NCBI GenBank assembly: GCA_002490775.1 | Contig: DKUR01000083.1 | Location: forward strand, 43,463 to 64,012 | Length of the DNA: 20,550 nt | Direction of reading: 5' to 3' | Source of the DNA: Lachnospiraceae bacterium UBA7199 | Lineage (GTDB): Bacteria; Bacillota; Clostridia; Lachnospirales; Lachnospiraceae | Shown here: in pieces, positions 8,555 through 16,360 of the stretch | How positions within the stretch are numbered: the stretch's first letter is position 1 | How the letters are laid out: each line of letters starts with the position of its first letter | Translations under genes and position numbers: made by a program | The notes under the pieces: model-generated | Told to the model about the DNA's origin: nothing | The model's input: only the letters and a program-made list of their open reading frames with translations | The model's database searches: none

Positions 8555-9766
8555 TTAAGTCTGCTTAAGTTCAGGATATTTTGCAGTCACACCTGCCTCG
8601 ATTCTGCCATTTTTAACAAAAATCTGCAGCGTATCACCTACATTTACCCTGTCAATATCTGTTACAGTTCTCCCTTCTTTGTCTGAAACAAAAGAATATC
8701 CCTGATTTAATTTATCCAAGGGTGACAACCCTTTTAATTTTTCTATATAAATAGCCAGCCGGTGTCTCTTATTTATGATTTTATTTTTCATGGATGTACT
8801 AAGACGTTCTTCCAGACTGATTGCATAAGTTCTCTTTTCTCTTATTTTTCCCATAGGACTGTTCTTTTTAAGCTGCGCATCCAATGTCTTTAGCTGCGCC
8901 TTTCTTAAATGCAGCATTCCCTGAATCTGGCGGTTAAGCACTGCCCGATATCCCTCTAACTGGCTTAATAATAAAGCAAGATCATAGACAGCAAGCTCTG
9001 CTGCTGCTGAAGGCGTAGGGGCGCGCAGGTCAGCTACATAGTCTATGATTGTAGTATCTGTCTCATGTCCCACCGCAGATATAATAGGTACGCTGCAGTC
9101 AAAAACTGCCTGCGCCACCACTTCTTCATTAAATGCCCATAAATCTTCAATAGAACCGCCGCCGCGTCCTACAATCATCACATCCACCGCTCTGCGCTCA
9201 AGCTCCTGAATTCCCTTCACAATACTTGCTGCAGCCGTTTCTCCCTGCACAATTGCCGGGTACAAAATAAGCTGCACATAAGGATTTCTTCTGCTTGAAA
9301 TGTTAATGATATCTCTGACTGCCGCCCCTGTGGATGCGGTAACAATGCCTACTGTTTTTACAAATCTAGGAATAGGCTTTTTGTATTCCGGGGCAAACAT
9401 TCCTCTCTCAAGCAGGTCCTGCTTTAACTGTTCAAATCTTTCGTAAAGTGCTCCCGCTCCATCCTGACAAATTGCTTTTGCATATAATTGATACTTGCCA
9501 TCCCTTTCATATACGTCAATGGTTCCCTGTACCACTACCTGCATTCCTTCACTCATCCGAAACGCAAGACCGGAACGGTTTCCCGCAAACATCACGCAGG
9601 AAATCGTTCCTTTTTCATCCTTTAATGTAAAATAAATATGCCCTGAAGAATGATATTTGCAATTACTGACTTCACCCTTCACTGAAAGATCCTGAAGCAG
9701 AAAATCCTGCACAAACATATTTCTTATATATGAATTTATCTGCCCAACCGAATAAACATTCTGCAT
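8555..9766 (-). CDS. xseA: Exodeoxyribonuclease VII large subunit
   Basis: XseA is the catalytic subunit of exonuclease VII. The 403-residue product begins with an OB-fold (VGQINSYI... to about residue 100, including GEVSNCKYHSSGHIYFTLKD), followed by the nuclease domain with GIVTASTGAAVRDI, the glycine-rich GRGGGSIEDLWAFN and ISAVGHETDTTIID motifs. A long helical segment and a small C-terminal domain follow. I start at the ATG at 9764-9766, because GGAGAG lies six bases upstream and MQNVYSVGQIN is the normal family N-terminus. An in-frame extension to a TTG at 9829 reads through the nusB stop region and a palindrome, and is unlikely. In Bacillus folD stands between nusB and xseA; it is absent here. 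Confidence 0.97.
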   Translation of the reverse strand: MQNVYSVGQINSYIRNMFVQDFLLQDLSVKGEVSNCKYHSSGHIYFTLKDEKGTISCVMFAGNRSGLAFRMSEGMQVVVQGTIDVYERDGKYQLYAKAICQDGAGALYERFEQLKQDLLERGMFAPEYKKPIPRFVKTVGIVTASTGAAVRDIINISSRRNPYVQLILYPAIVQGETAAASIVKGIQELERRAVDVMIVGRGGGSIEDLWAFNEEVVAQAVFDCSVPIISAVGHETDTTIIDYVADLRAPTPSAAAELAVYDLALLLSQLEGYRAVLNRQIQGMLHLRKAQLKTLDAQLKKNSPMGKIREKRTYAISLEERLSTSMKNKIINKRHRLAIYIEKLKGLSPLDKLNQGYSFVSDKEGRTVTDIDRVNVGDTLQIFVKNGRIEAGVTAKYPELKQT

Positions 9767-9779
9767 GCTTTTCTCTCCA

Positions 9780-9810
9780 TGCATATTGCAGTTAAAATCT
9801 GCAATATGCA
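9780..9810 (-). repeat. 12-bp perfect inverted repeat in the nusB-xseA junction
   Basis: TGCATATTGCAG at 9780-9791 pairs with CTGCAATATGCA at 9799-9810 around a 7-base loop. In minus-strand RNA the hairpin lies directly between the nusB stop (9822-9824) and the xseA ribosome binding site, whose GGAGAG begins one base after the stem. No T-run follows, so it is unlikely to be a simple terminator; an RNA stability or translation-control element, or a protein-binding palindrome, is possible. Confidence 0.8.
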
Positions 9811-9821
9811 CTGTATCTGTC

Positions 9822-10220
9822 CTATGCAAACTTGGCCAGCACCCCGTTTACAAAGGCCGGTGAGGAGTCCTGCCCAAATTTCTTGGCAAGTTCAACCGCC
9901 TCATTAATGGCAACGCTGGTGGGTATCTCTTCATCAAACACAATTTCATAAACAGCAAGGCGCAGTATCGTAAGATCTACCTTTCCCATACGCCCTGTAT
10001 CCCATCCCTGTACTTTTTCATTCAAAGACTGGTCAATGCCTTCCAGCTTCTCAATAATTTTATTGAATTTCTCGCTAATTGCTGCATTTTCTTTCTGACC
10101 AGAACCGTTTTCTTCATCCTCAAAGAAAAATGCTTCCTGCTCAGCCAGTTCTTCCCTTGAATTAAATTCTACACGAAATAGCAGCTTAAAGAGCTGCTCC
10201 CTCATTTCTCTTCTGCTCAT
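9822..10220 (-). CDS. nusB: Transcription antitermination factor NusB
   Basis: NusB binds boxA RNA together with NusE (ribosomal protein S10) and supports processive transcription of rRNA operons. The 132-residue protein starts with MSRREMREQLFKLLFRVEF, the usual N-terminal helix. It ends with the family's conserved C-terminal part: LRLAVYEI, then EIPTSVAINEAVELAKKFG and FVNGVLAKFA. An acidic insertion around residues 30-45 (FFFEDEENG) is variable in the family. AAGGTGG lies about 6 bases before the ATG. It follows yqhY by 17 bases, as in many Firmicutes, and is followed by the palindrome at 9780-9810 and xseA. Confidence 0.97.
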   Translation of the reverse strand: MSRREMREQLFKLLFRVEFNSREELAEQEAFFFEDEENGSGQKENAAISEKFNKIIEKLEGIDQSLNEKVQGWDTGRMGKVDLTILRLAVYEIVFDEEIPTSVAINEAVELAKKFGQDSSPAFVNGVLAKFA

Positions 10221-10237
10221 AAATATCCACCTTGTGC

Positions 10238-10624
10238 TTATTTATCCTTCTGCATACTAACTCCCGCAATGCGGATATCTACATCTGAAACCTCTAGTCC
10301 AGTCATATTTTCCACTGTAGACTTTACTTTTTCCTGAACTCTCTGTGAAATTGCCGGGATGTTGTACCCATATTCAACGATAAGAGCAAGGTATGCTTTA
10401 ACCCTCTTTCCAATCACCTCTACTCTGACACCTTTAGCAAGGTTCTTCACTCCCATTTTACTCATTAGTTCATTACTGATATTACCAGCCATTGCCGCAA
10501 CCCCTTCCACTTCAGTTGCCGCAAGTCCTGCAATCATTGCAACCACATCATCTGCAATTTTGACAGTTCCTAAGTCTTCATCTTCCTGTAAAACATATGT
10601 GTTCTGCTCAATAGTTTTCTCCAT
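10238..10624 (-). CDS. yqhY: Asp23/YqhY family envelope-stress protein
   Basis: The product belongs to the Asp23/Gls24/YloU family of small proteins. In Firmicutes these are linked to envelope homeostasis and, for YqhY, to acetyl-CoA carboxylase activity, though the molecular role is not settled. The 128-residue protein starts with an acidic stretch, then GTVKIADDVVAMIAGLAATEVEG, which is the family signature, then GVRVEVIGKRVKAYLALIVEYG and a C-terminal VSDVDIRIAGV. I start at the ATG at 10622-10624, where AGGA lies 8 bases upstream. An open frame to 10741 exists but its first 33 or so codons lack family similarity and overlap the previous gene's stop. This is probably the first gene of the nusB-recN cluster, with a candidate promoter upstream. 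Confidence 0.93.
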   Translation of the reverse strand: MEKTIEQNTYVLQEDEDLGTVKIADDVVAMIAGLAATEVEGVAAMAGNISNELMSKMGVKNLAKGVRVEVIGKRVKAYLALIVEYGYNIPAISQRVQEKVKSTVENMTGLEVSDVDIRIAGVSMQKDK

Positions 10625-10660
10625 AATAACGTTCCTTTCCATCTTTCTATTGCAAGCCCT

Positions 10661-10688
10661 AATATAGTTTATCATACCAAAATTTAAA
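10661..10688 (-). promoter_or_regulatory. Candidate sigma-A promoter upstream of yqhY-nusB
   Basis: In the 113-base gap between the lipoprotein gene and yqhY, the minus strand holds an extended -10 element, TGG followed by TATGAT (10671-10679). An alternative pairing is TTTAAA (10683-10688) with TATATT (10661-10666) at a 16-base spacing. Either would start transcription a few tens of bases before yqhY. This is by motif only, and the -35 matches are weak. Confidence 0.35.
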
Positions 10689-10737
10689 CTTTTTGCATAG
10701 CCCCAGTGGGAAAATCCTTTACTTACATCATAACAAT

Positions 10738-12006
10738 TCACAGCCAGAAGCTTAAACTAAGCTGATCTTCATTTTCTGCATAGGAAACCGTTCCCTCCTG
10801 GGTATTGAGATAACGGAAAATCCCCTGTTCCTCAATTAAATATCTAATCATTTCATCATACACAAGGCTGTTAATACATTTTAATGTCACATAGGTGCTC
10901 CCCTGATCGTAAGCCTGCCTGAATACCACTTCAAGCTTTTCCTTGTCAAGCCAGTTAAAATAAAGCCCTTCTCTGATATAATAATTATCTTCCATGGAAT
11001 TACAGCGTGGAATTGGAACAAGCTCCTCTATAGTATGTGTCCTTTCCATCTGCTCGGTAGTAACGCATAAATAATCATAATTGATAGGAGGAATGCTGCC
11101 TGCCATCTGTTCGCCATTTCCCTCTACAATCTGATATGATGCATCTCCCCATGTAGTATCTACATAATAATAATTTCCATCCAGCTTTACCAGATTCCAT
11201 GCATGTCCTTCCCCGCTTGCTACTCTTCCCATAACCAAGGTAGCTTCTATTCCGGCTTTATTAAGCAGATACTGGGTGGCTTTTGCATATCCCTGGCAAA
11301 CACTCTTTTGATAAATAAACACGGAACAAATATTTTGATTGTCAGCTACTTTCGCATCATACTCCGTCTGAGTGATAATATATTCATAAATATATTTTGC
11401 TATTTCATACTGATCCATTCCTGCCTGTATACCGGATAAACATTTTTCCACATACTGCTCAATCTGTTCTTCCCGGATTGCTGCTTCCTCAGGTGTTATA
11501 TTATAGGTGCCTGAAAAAGTTATTTTTTTCACCATGTCGCCTAAAGTATATCTGGTAAAGGTGTACCCGTCCACAAAGAAAATCTCCGGATGGTCATTCA
11601 GAACACACTGAAATACTTTCTCTATCATATCCGTTTCCACACAAGACAACGCAACACCGCTTTTAAATTCCTGCAATATCTTTAGAATTTCCGCATAAAC
11701 AATCTGTTCTTCCTCGCTCAGGCTGTTGTAATAGAAAAGTCCGCTCTGTCTGCTTCTTGTGTAATTCGTCTCAGCTTCAGGAATTCCATAAATATCATTC
11801 AATTCCTCCAGATTCGTTTCCTTCTTTTCTGATTCTGCAAGAATCCCTTCTTCCTCTGCATCCTTTCTCGACATCACCTGGCTCTGACTGCTGCTATTAA
11901 GTTGTTCCCTGCTATTTTCCTGCTCCTTCTGGCTGCCTGAGCTGTTACAGCCAGTCAGAAATATGAAGCTTAGCAAAATCCATACACATATTTTTTTTGC
12001 GTTCAT
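10738..12006 (-). CDS. Putative lipoprotein with transglutaminase-like domain
   Basis: I do not recognise a named gene. The 422-residue protein begins with a lipoprotein signal peptide ending in the lipobox LTGC, predicting a lipid anchor on Cys20. A Ser/Gln/Glu-rich linker runs to about residue 65. A transglutaminase-like core follows at about 195-290, with the expected triad Cys237 (SVCQGYAKA), His268 (EGHAWNLV) and Asp283 (YYVDTTWGD). In this superfamily such triads belong to cysteine proteases, peptidases or cross-linking enzymes acting outside the cell, so a role at the membrane surface is likely, but the substrate is unknown. The C-terminal 110 residues show no motif I know. The ATG follows the prfC stop with no gap (TAAATG) and has only a poor ribosome binding site, so its translation probably depends on prfC. 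Confidence 0.88.
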   Translation of the reverse strand: MNAKKICVWILLSFIFLTGCNSSGSQKEQENSREQLNSSSQSQVMSRKDAEEEGILAESEKKETNLEELNDIYGIPEAETNYTRSRQSGLFYYNSLSEEEQIVYAEILKILQEFKSGVALSCVETDMIEKVFQCVLNDHPEIFFVDGYTFTRYTLGDMVKKITFSGTYNITPEEAAIREEQIEQYVEKCLSGIQAGMDQYEIAKYIYEYIITQTEYDAKVADNQNICSVFIYQKSVCQGYAKATQYLLNKAGIEATLVMGRVASGEGHAWNLVKLDGNYYYVDTTWGDASYQIVEGNGEQMAGSIPPINYDYLCVTTEQMERTHTIEELVPIPRCNSMEDNYYIREGLYFNWLDKEKLEVVFRQAYDQGSTYVTLKCINSLVYDEMIRYLIEEQGIFRYLNTQEGTVSYAENEDQLSLSFWL

Positions 12007-13599
12007 TTAATCACGTCCAAACTCAGATAATATCAATCCTTCATTTCGGTCTAAAGTCATTCCCACACTCCATGCATTAATAAAAAGCAAAAGCGGATTT
12101 CCTTTTAGATCCTTAATTTTTTTCATATCAGAAGTACCAACAAGCCTGCCTAAATCAATATCCTTATTTTCAATCCATCTGATATGTTCGTAAGGCAGGT
12201 TTTCCAGTTTAATCTCCACATTATATTCATTTTCCAGCCGGTATTTCAACACATCAAATTGAAGCACCCCCACAACGCCAACAATGATTTCTTCCATTCC
12301 CGTGTTAAATTCCTGAAAGATCTGAATTGCACCTTCCTGGGCAATCTGGGTAATCCCTTTTACGAACTGCTTCCTTTTCATGGTATCCACCTGCCTCACC
12401 CTTGCAAAATGCTCTGGTGCAAAAGTGGGGATTCCTTCATATTGGAACTGTTCTTTAGGCATACACAGCGTGTCACCAATGGAAAAAATACCCGGATCAA
12501 ATACGCCTATAATGTCTCCCGCATAAGCTTCTTCCAATATCTTTCTCTCACTTGCCATAATCTGCTGAGGCTGTGAAAGACGCATCACCTTACCGCCCTG
12601 CACATGCTTTACTTCCATGCTGGCCTCATACTTTCCAGAACAAATCCTCATAAAGGCAATTCTATCCCTGTGCGCCCTGTTCATATTTGCCTGAATTTTA
12701 AACACAAATGCTGAAAATTCCTGTTCGGTAGGCGAAATCAGTCCTATATCCGATTTTCTTGGAAGGGGTGTCGTAGTCATCTTAAGAAAATGCTGAAGAA
12801 AAAACTCTACACCAAAGTTAGTAAGCGCCGAACCAAAAAATACCGGAGTCAGTTCACCGGCCTGTACCAATTCCAAATCAAATTCAGCGCTTGCCCCATC
12901 TAAAAGCTCTATCTCATCAATCAGTGTATCAGCCGCTTCCTCCCCGATCACCGACACCAGTGCTGCCTTGTCCTTTACTGATATTTCCCTGGTCTCGCCT
13001 TCTTTTGTTCCTTTTGCAGTATCAGAATAGGTGATCACGCACTGCCTGTCCCTGTCATAAACACCTTTAAACCGCTTACCGGAGCCTATGGGCCAATTCA
13101 CCGGACAAGTTGCAATTCCAAGTTCCTTTTCAATCTCATCCAATAATTCAAATGTATCATTTACATCTCTGTCCATTTTATTGATAAAAGTAAAGATTGG
13201 TATCTTTCGCATCACACAAACTTTAAATAATTTTCTTGTCTGAGCTTCCACGCCTTTAGATGCATCAATTACCATTACTGCTGAATCTGCCGCCATCAGC
13301 GTCCTGTAGGTATCCTCTGAAAAATCCTGATGTCCTGGCGTGTCCAAAATATTAATGCAAAAATCATTATATTCAAACTGTAAAACCGAAGAAGTAACTG
13401 AAATACCTCTCTCTTTTTCAATTTCCATCCAGTCGGAGACTGCATGTCTCGCTGTTGCCTTTCCTTTCACACTTCCTGCCAGATTTATGGCTCCACCGTA
13501 TAAAAGAAACTTCTCTGTCAAAGTGGTCTTACCTGCGTCAGGATGGGAAATAATCGCAAAAGTCCTTCTTCTGTTTATCTCATGATCGTAATTACTCAT
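12007..13599 (-). CDS. prfC: Peptide chain release factor 3 (RF3)
   Basis: RF3 is a GTPase that recycles RF1 and RF2 from the ribosome after peptide release. The 530-residue protein carries P-loop SHPDAGKTT (18-26), the switch motif RGIS (64-67), DTPGH (86-90) and NKMD (140-143). Elongation-factor-like domains II and III follow, with QFDVLKYRLENEYN near 440. Length and the N-terminal SNYDHEINRRRTFAIISH fit RF3 and not EF-G, LepA or TypA. The ATG has AAGGA about 7 bases upstream. It follows deoB by 54 bases. RF3 is patchily distributed in Firmicutes and, to my knowledge, is absent from Bacillus subtilis. Confidence 0.97.
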   Translation of the reverse strand: MSNYDHEINRRRTFAIISHPDAGKTTLTEKFLLYGGAINLAGSVKGKATARHAVSDWMEIEKERGISVTSSVLQFEYNDFCINILDTPGHQDFSEDTYRTLMAADSAVMVIDASKGVEAQTRKLFKVCVMRKIPIFTFINKMDRDVNDTFELLDEIEKELGIATCPVNWPIGSGKRFKGVYDRDRQCVITYSDTAKGTKEGETREISVKDKAALVSVIGEEAADTLIDEIELLDGASAEFDLELVQAGELTPVFFGSALTNFGVEFFLQHFLKMTTTPLPRKSDIGLISPTEQEFSAFVFKIQANMNRAHRDRIAFMRICSGKYEASMEVKHVQGGKVMRLSQPQQIMASERKILEEAYAGDIIGVFDPGIFSIGDTLCMPKEQFQYEGIPTFAPEHFARVRQVDTMKRKQFVKGITQIAQEGAIQIFQEFNTGMEEIIVGVVGVLQFDVLKYRLENEYNVEIKLENLPYEHIRWIENKDIDLGRLVGTSDMKKIKDLKGNPLLLFINAWSVGMTLDRNEGLILSEFGRD

Positions 13600-13653
13600 G
13601 TATTTTTCCTTTCCAAGTATCTCCTATTTTCTATCTTTTACTTTAAACGCCTC

Positions 13654-14805
13654 TTACAATACAGATTGACCGGAAATATTTCCTTCTATTCCCAAAAGCT
13701 TAAGCACAGTGGCTCCAATATCCGCAAAGGTATCTCTGGTCCCTAAATTTACAGGCGTAATATTTCTGCCGTAAATAAGAAGCGGCGTATGCTCCCTGGA
13801 ATGATCTGTGGAAACCACGTATCCTGGATCACACCCATGATCTGCAGTAATCATTAAAACATCCTCTTCCTTAAGCTTTTCTATGATCTGCGGCAGTGCG
13901 GCATCAAATTCTGCCAGTGCCCGTGCATAACCTTCTATGTCATTTCTGTGGCCGTAAAGCATGTCATAATCCACCAGATTAACAAAACACAGCCCTTCAA
14001 AATCCTGCTCCAGGTACCCAATGGTTTTCGCTATTCCATCTGTATTTCCATTGGTATAGACATAGGAAGTGATTCCCCGCCCGGCAAAAATATCCCTAAT
14101 CTTTCCAACTCCAATCACCTCTTTGTGAGCTGCCTTGATCGCATCCAGCATAGTCTGCGCAGGCGGCTCCAAAGAATAATCATGCCTTCCCGACGTTCTT
14201 TGATAATTTCCGCTCTCTCCTGCAAAGGGCCTTGCTATCACTCTGCCCACGCCATGTTTTCCGCATAACAGTTCTCTTGCCATCCGGCAGTACTCATAAA
14301 GTAACTCCACCGGCACCACATCCTCATGGGCTGCGATCTGAAATACACTGTCGGCGGAAGTGTATACTATAAGCTTTCCGGTTCTTACATGTTCATCTCC
14401 ATACACTTTGATTACTTCGGTACCTGAATAAGGACGATTGCACAAAACCCCCCTTCCCGTCTTCTGGCAAAATGGATCTAAGATCTCCTTCGGAAAGCCA
14501 TCCGGATAAACTGGAAGTGGTTCTTTTGATATGACACCAGCGATTTCCCAATGTCCTATCGTGGTATCCTTTCCCTTTGACGCTTCCTTCATTCTTCCAT
14601 AAGCCGCTTTGGGAGATGCTGTTCCCTCCTTCCAATCAACACCGTCAATGTTAAATAATCCCAACTGTTCCATGTTTGGCATGTGGAAACAGGAACCTTT
14701 TGCTGCAGACCGAAGCGTATTTGTTCCTTCATCTCCAAACTCTGCTGCATCCTCCATAGCGCCTATTCCCACACTATCCAAAACAATTAAAAAGACTCTT
14801 TTCAT
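13654..14805 (-). CDS. deoB: Phosphopentomutase
   Basis: DeoB interconverts ribose or deoxyribose 1-phosphate and 5-phosphate, linking nucleoside breakdown to the pentose phosphate pool. It is a manganese enzyme of the alkaline phosphatase superfamily. The 383-residue protein shows the metal-binding Asp10 (IVLDSVGIG), the phospho-acceptor threonine region DTTIGHWE (80-87), and the metal sites in LVDYDMLYGHRND, MITADHGCDPG and STDHSREHTPL. Length is typical (about 380-395). The ATG follows AAAGGG at about 8 bases, and the ribosome binding site lies within a predicted RNA stem-loop (14809-14861). No nucleoside phosphorylase or deoxyribose aldolase gene is adjacent, which is unlike classical deo operons. 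Confidence 0.97.
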   Translation of the reverse strand: MKRVFLIVLDSVGIGAMEDAAEFGDEGTNTLRSAAKGSCFHMPNMEQLGLFNIDGVDWKEGTASPKAAYGRMKEASKGKDTTIGHWEIAGVISKEPLPVYPDGFPKEILDPFCQKTGRGVLCNRPYSGTEVIKVYGDEHVRTGKLIVYTSADSVFQIAAHEDVVPVELLYEYCRMARELLCGKHGVGRVIARPFAGESGNYQRTSGRHDYSLEPPAQTMLDAIKAAHKEVIGVGKIRDIFAGRGITSYVYTNGNTDGIAKTIGYLEQDFEGLCFVNLVDYDMLYGHRNDIEGYARALAEFDAALPQIIEKLKEEDVLMITADHGCDPGYVVSTDHSREHTPLLIYGRNITPVNLGTRDTFADIGATVLKLLGIEGNISGQSVL

Positions 14806-14808
14806 AAG

Positions 14809-14861
14809 GGTATCCCTTTCTTATCCATTACAATCTTTCGTTTCTCCTGTAATAGGATACC
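14809..14861 (-). promoter_or_regulatory. Nested stem-loop in the deoB leader
   Basis: In minus-strand RNA, an inner 8-bp helix pairs CUAUUACA (14855-14848) with UGUAAUGG (14832-14825) around a 15-base purine-rich loop. An outer helix pairs GGUAUC (14861-14856) with GAUACC (14814-14809). The deoB ribosome binding site lies in the 10-base bulge and the first pairs of the outer helix, and the start codon follows 3 bases after the structure. It could tune deoB translation. It does not match a riboswitch class I know, and function is inferred only from pairing. Confidence 0.45.
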
Positions 14862-14886
14862 ACATTTTTCAAAATATAGCATCTAT

Positions 14887-15636
14887 TTATTGTGCAGCCA
14901 TAGTACTGATTACAATTGCATCGGGTGATATTCCGGTCTTGCGGATAATAATATCCTCAATCTGTGCGCGCTGGGCTTCCGTAAGCTCGTTGGCATTTAC
15001 TACAACATCAACACTGTCATCCGTTATACTCACCACCACATCATCAAATCCCTTACTCTCAAGTAAAATTTCTGCTGCTGTCTCTTTCTCAGCTACATCA
15101 GTTAAAGCAATCATATTATCAACTGCTTCCTGCTTCTGCTCTTCACTGATATTTACATTATTAATAATTTCCAATAAAGTTTCTTTATTTCTTGCTCTGG
15201 TCTGTTCTTTCAGGAGCTTTGCACTTGAAAGCGCACCAACATTCGTTGTAGAAGTAAATACTGCTTCCCCCGGTGTCTCACTGTCACTAATCTGACTCTG
15301 TGTATTCTCTGCCAGTTCCTGCGTCATATTTTCTGCAAGTACTTCGTCCATTGTTTCATCCAGATAATTTTCCTGCTGTAATACAACATCTGAATCCATA
15401 CTTTCAATTTCTACATAACCAGCCTGTTCCATGTCTTCATCGGATATTTCAAACAAAGCCGCAACATCTGCATCCTCTGCCATCTGCTGATTGTCTGAAA
15501 CAATGGTATCGGATCCCGCTGTAAGTATTTCCTCCTCCGTAATCTTGCCGCCTGCAAAATTCAAGTATCCGGCAATTGCAATCATGATTGCCAACGCTGT
15601 AATCATAATCTGATTCTTTTTCACCATATTCTTCAA
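14887..15636 (-). CDS. spoIIIAH: Stage III sporulation protein AH
   Basis: SpoIIIAH is anchored in the mother-cell membrane and reaches into the space between the membranes, where it pairs with forespore SpoIIQ to form a channel ring that holds the engulfing membranes together. The 249-residue protein has a transmembrane segment at about residues 10-27. A long linker (32-139) has 28 acidic residues and no Lys, Arg or His. The ring-building domain is at about 140-249, ending SPDAIVISTMAAQ. The start is TTG (15634-15636), with GAAGGAG eight bases upstream; the next ATG, three codons on, would be too far from that site. It follows spoIIIAG by 15 bases and is the last gene of the operon. Confidence 0.95.
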   Translation of the reverse strand: MKNMVKKNQIMITALAIMIAIAGYLNFAGGKITEEEILTAGSDTIVSDNQQMAEDADVAALFEISDEDMEQAGYVEIESMDSDVVLQQENYLDETMDEVLAENMTQELAENTQSQISDSETPGEAVFTSTTNVGALSSAKLLKEQTRARNKETLLEIINNVNISEEQKQEAVDNMIALTDVAEKETAAEILLESKGFDDVVVSITDDSVDVVVNANELTEAQRAQIEDIIIRKTGISPDAIVISTMAAQ

Positions 15637-15651
15637 GTCCGTATCTCCTTC

Positions 15652-16290
15652 TTATTGTGAAATCATTTTAACTATTTTAATTTTATGTGCTTCAATACCA
15701 AATAATGCCTGAATTGCTTCTGATATATTTTCTGCTGTTTTTGCATTGCCGCCTCCCTGGGCCGAGACTACTACGCCCTTAACAGAGGGTGTCAGCATTT
15801 TCGTAATGTAGGGAATACTGTTTTCCCCATAAACAGTTTCCTCCTTATCGCTAAAGTCCGTCGTATTCCTGCTGCCTCCTTGAGAATCCACTTCCGTGGT
15901 ACTGTTTCTTTCTGTGCTTTTATCCTTTTCTATAATCGTTTCTCCTGAATTCTCCAGTGTGATCATCACTCTCACCCTGCCGACGCCATCCATTGTGCCC
16001 AGCAGTTCTTCTAAGGAAGCTTCCAGGTAAGAAGCATAGGAGTACAATTCGTTTTCATTTTTCCAACTGCTTTCATATGCGTTTTGGCTGGTTCCTGTGT
16101 GTAAATTCATTATATCCTCTTTACTGTCCAATTGACCGGACTGTATACCTGCATTTGTGTCTGCATCTGCATTTTTTTCCTGTACAGGCCAGACAATTAC
16201 AAGCAGCAGGATGCCTGTAAGAACAATAACCAAAAAATTATTTTTTGTAAATTTTCCCGAAAGCTTTTTCCTAATTTCTTTCTCCTGCAT
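15652..16290 (-). CDS. spoIIIAG: Stage III sporulation protein AG
   Basis: SpoIIIAG forms a large ring in the intermembrane space as part of the SpoIIIA-SpoIIQ channel; the Bacillus protein assembles into a ring of about thirty subunits. The 212-residue product has an N-terminal cytoplasmic stretch, one transmembrane helix at about 19-35 (FLVIVLTGILLLVIVWPV), a polar linker, and a ring-building domain from about 85 with VRVMITLENSG and SVKGVVVSAQGGG. A Ser/Thr/Asp-rich insertion (about 120-150) sits inside it, as expected for the strand-rich insert of this family. The ribosome binding site is modest (AAAGGA at 11 bases, GGTG at 4). A 70-base gap follows spoIIIAF. Confidence 0.95.
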   Translation of the reverse strand: MQEKEIRKKLSGKFTKNNFLVIVLTGILLLVIVWPVQEKNADADTNAGIQSGQLDSKEDIMNLHTGTSQNAYESSWKNENELYSYASYLEASLEELLGTMDGVGRVRVMITLENSGETIIEKDKSTERNSTTEVDSQGGSRNTTDFSDKEETVYGENSIPYITKMLTPSVKGVVVSAQGGGNAKTAENISEAIQALFGIEAHKIKIVKMISQ

Positions 16291-16360
16291 CTTTCACCAG
16301 ATCCTTTCCTGCATGAACCTTTCCCATTTGGATGTTTATTTGCAAAGCTAAAATGTTCTT

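Noticed and set aside
9767..9829. N-terminal extension of XseA to a TTG at 9829
   Set aside because: It starts inside the nusB end, reads through the palindrome, lacks a ribosome binding site and lengthens the protein beyond the conserved N-terminus.
10699..10712. Small palindrome CCCCAGTGGG after the lipoprotein gene as a terminator
   Set aside because: The stem is only three or four pairs and no T-run follows, so it is not a credible terminator.
10625..10741. N-terminal extension of YqhY by 39 codons
   Set aside because: The extra residues have no family similarity, and the ATG at 10624 has a good ribosome binding site.
14806..14886. Known riboswitch in the deoB leader
   Set aside because: The pairing is real on paper, but I could not match the loop and bulge sequences to any class I know, so no riboswitch is called.
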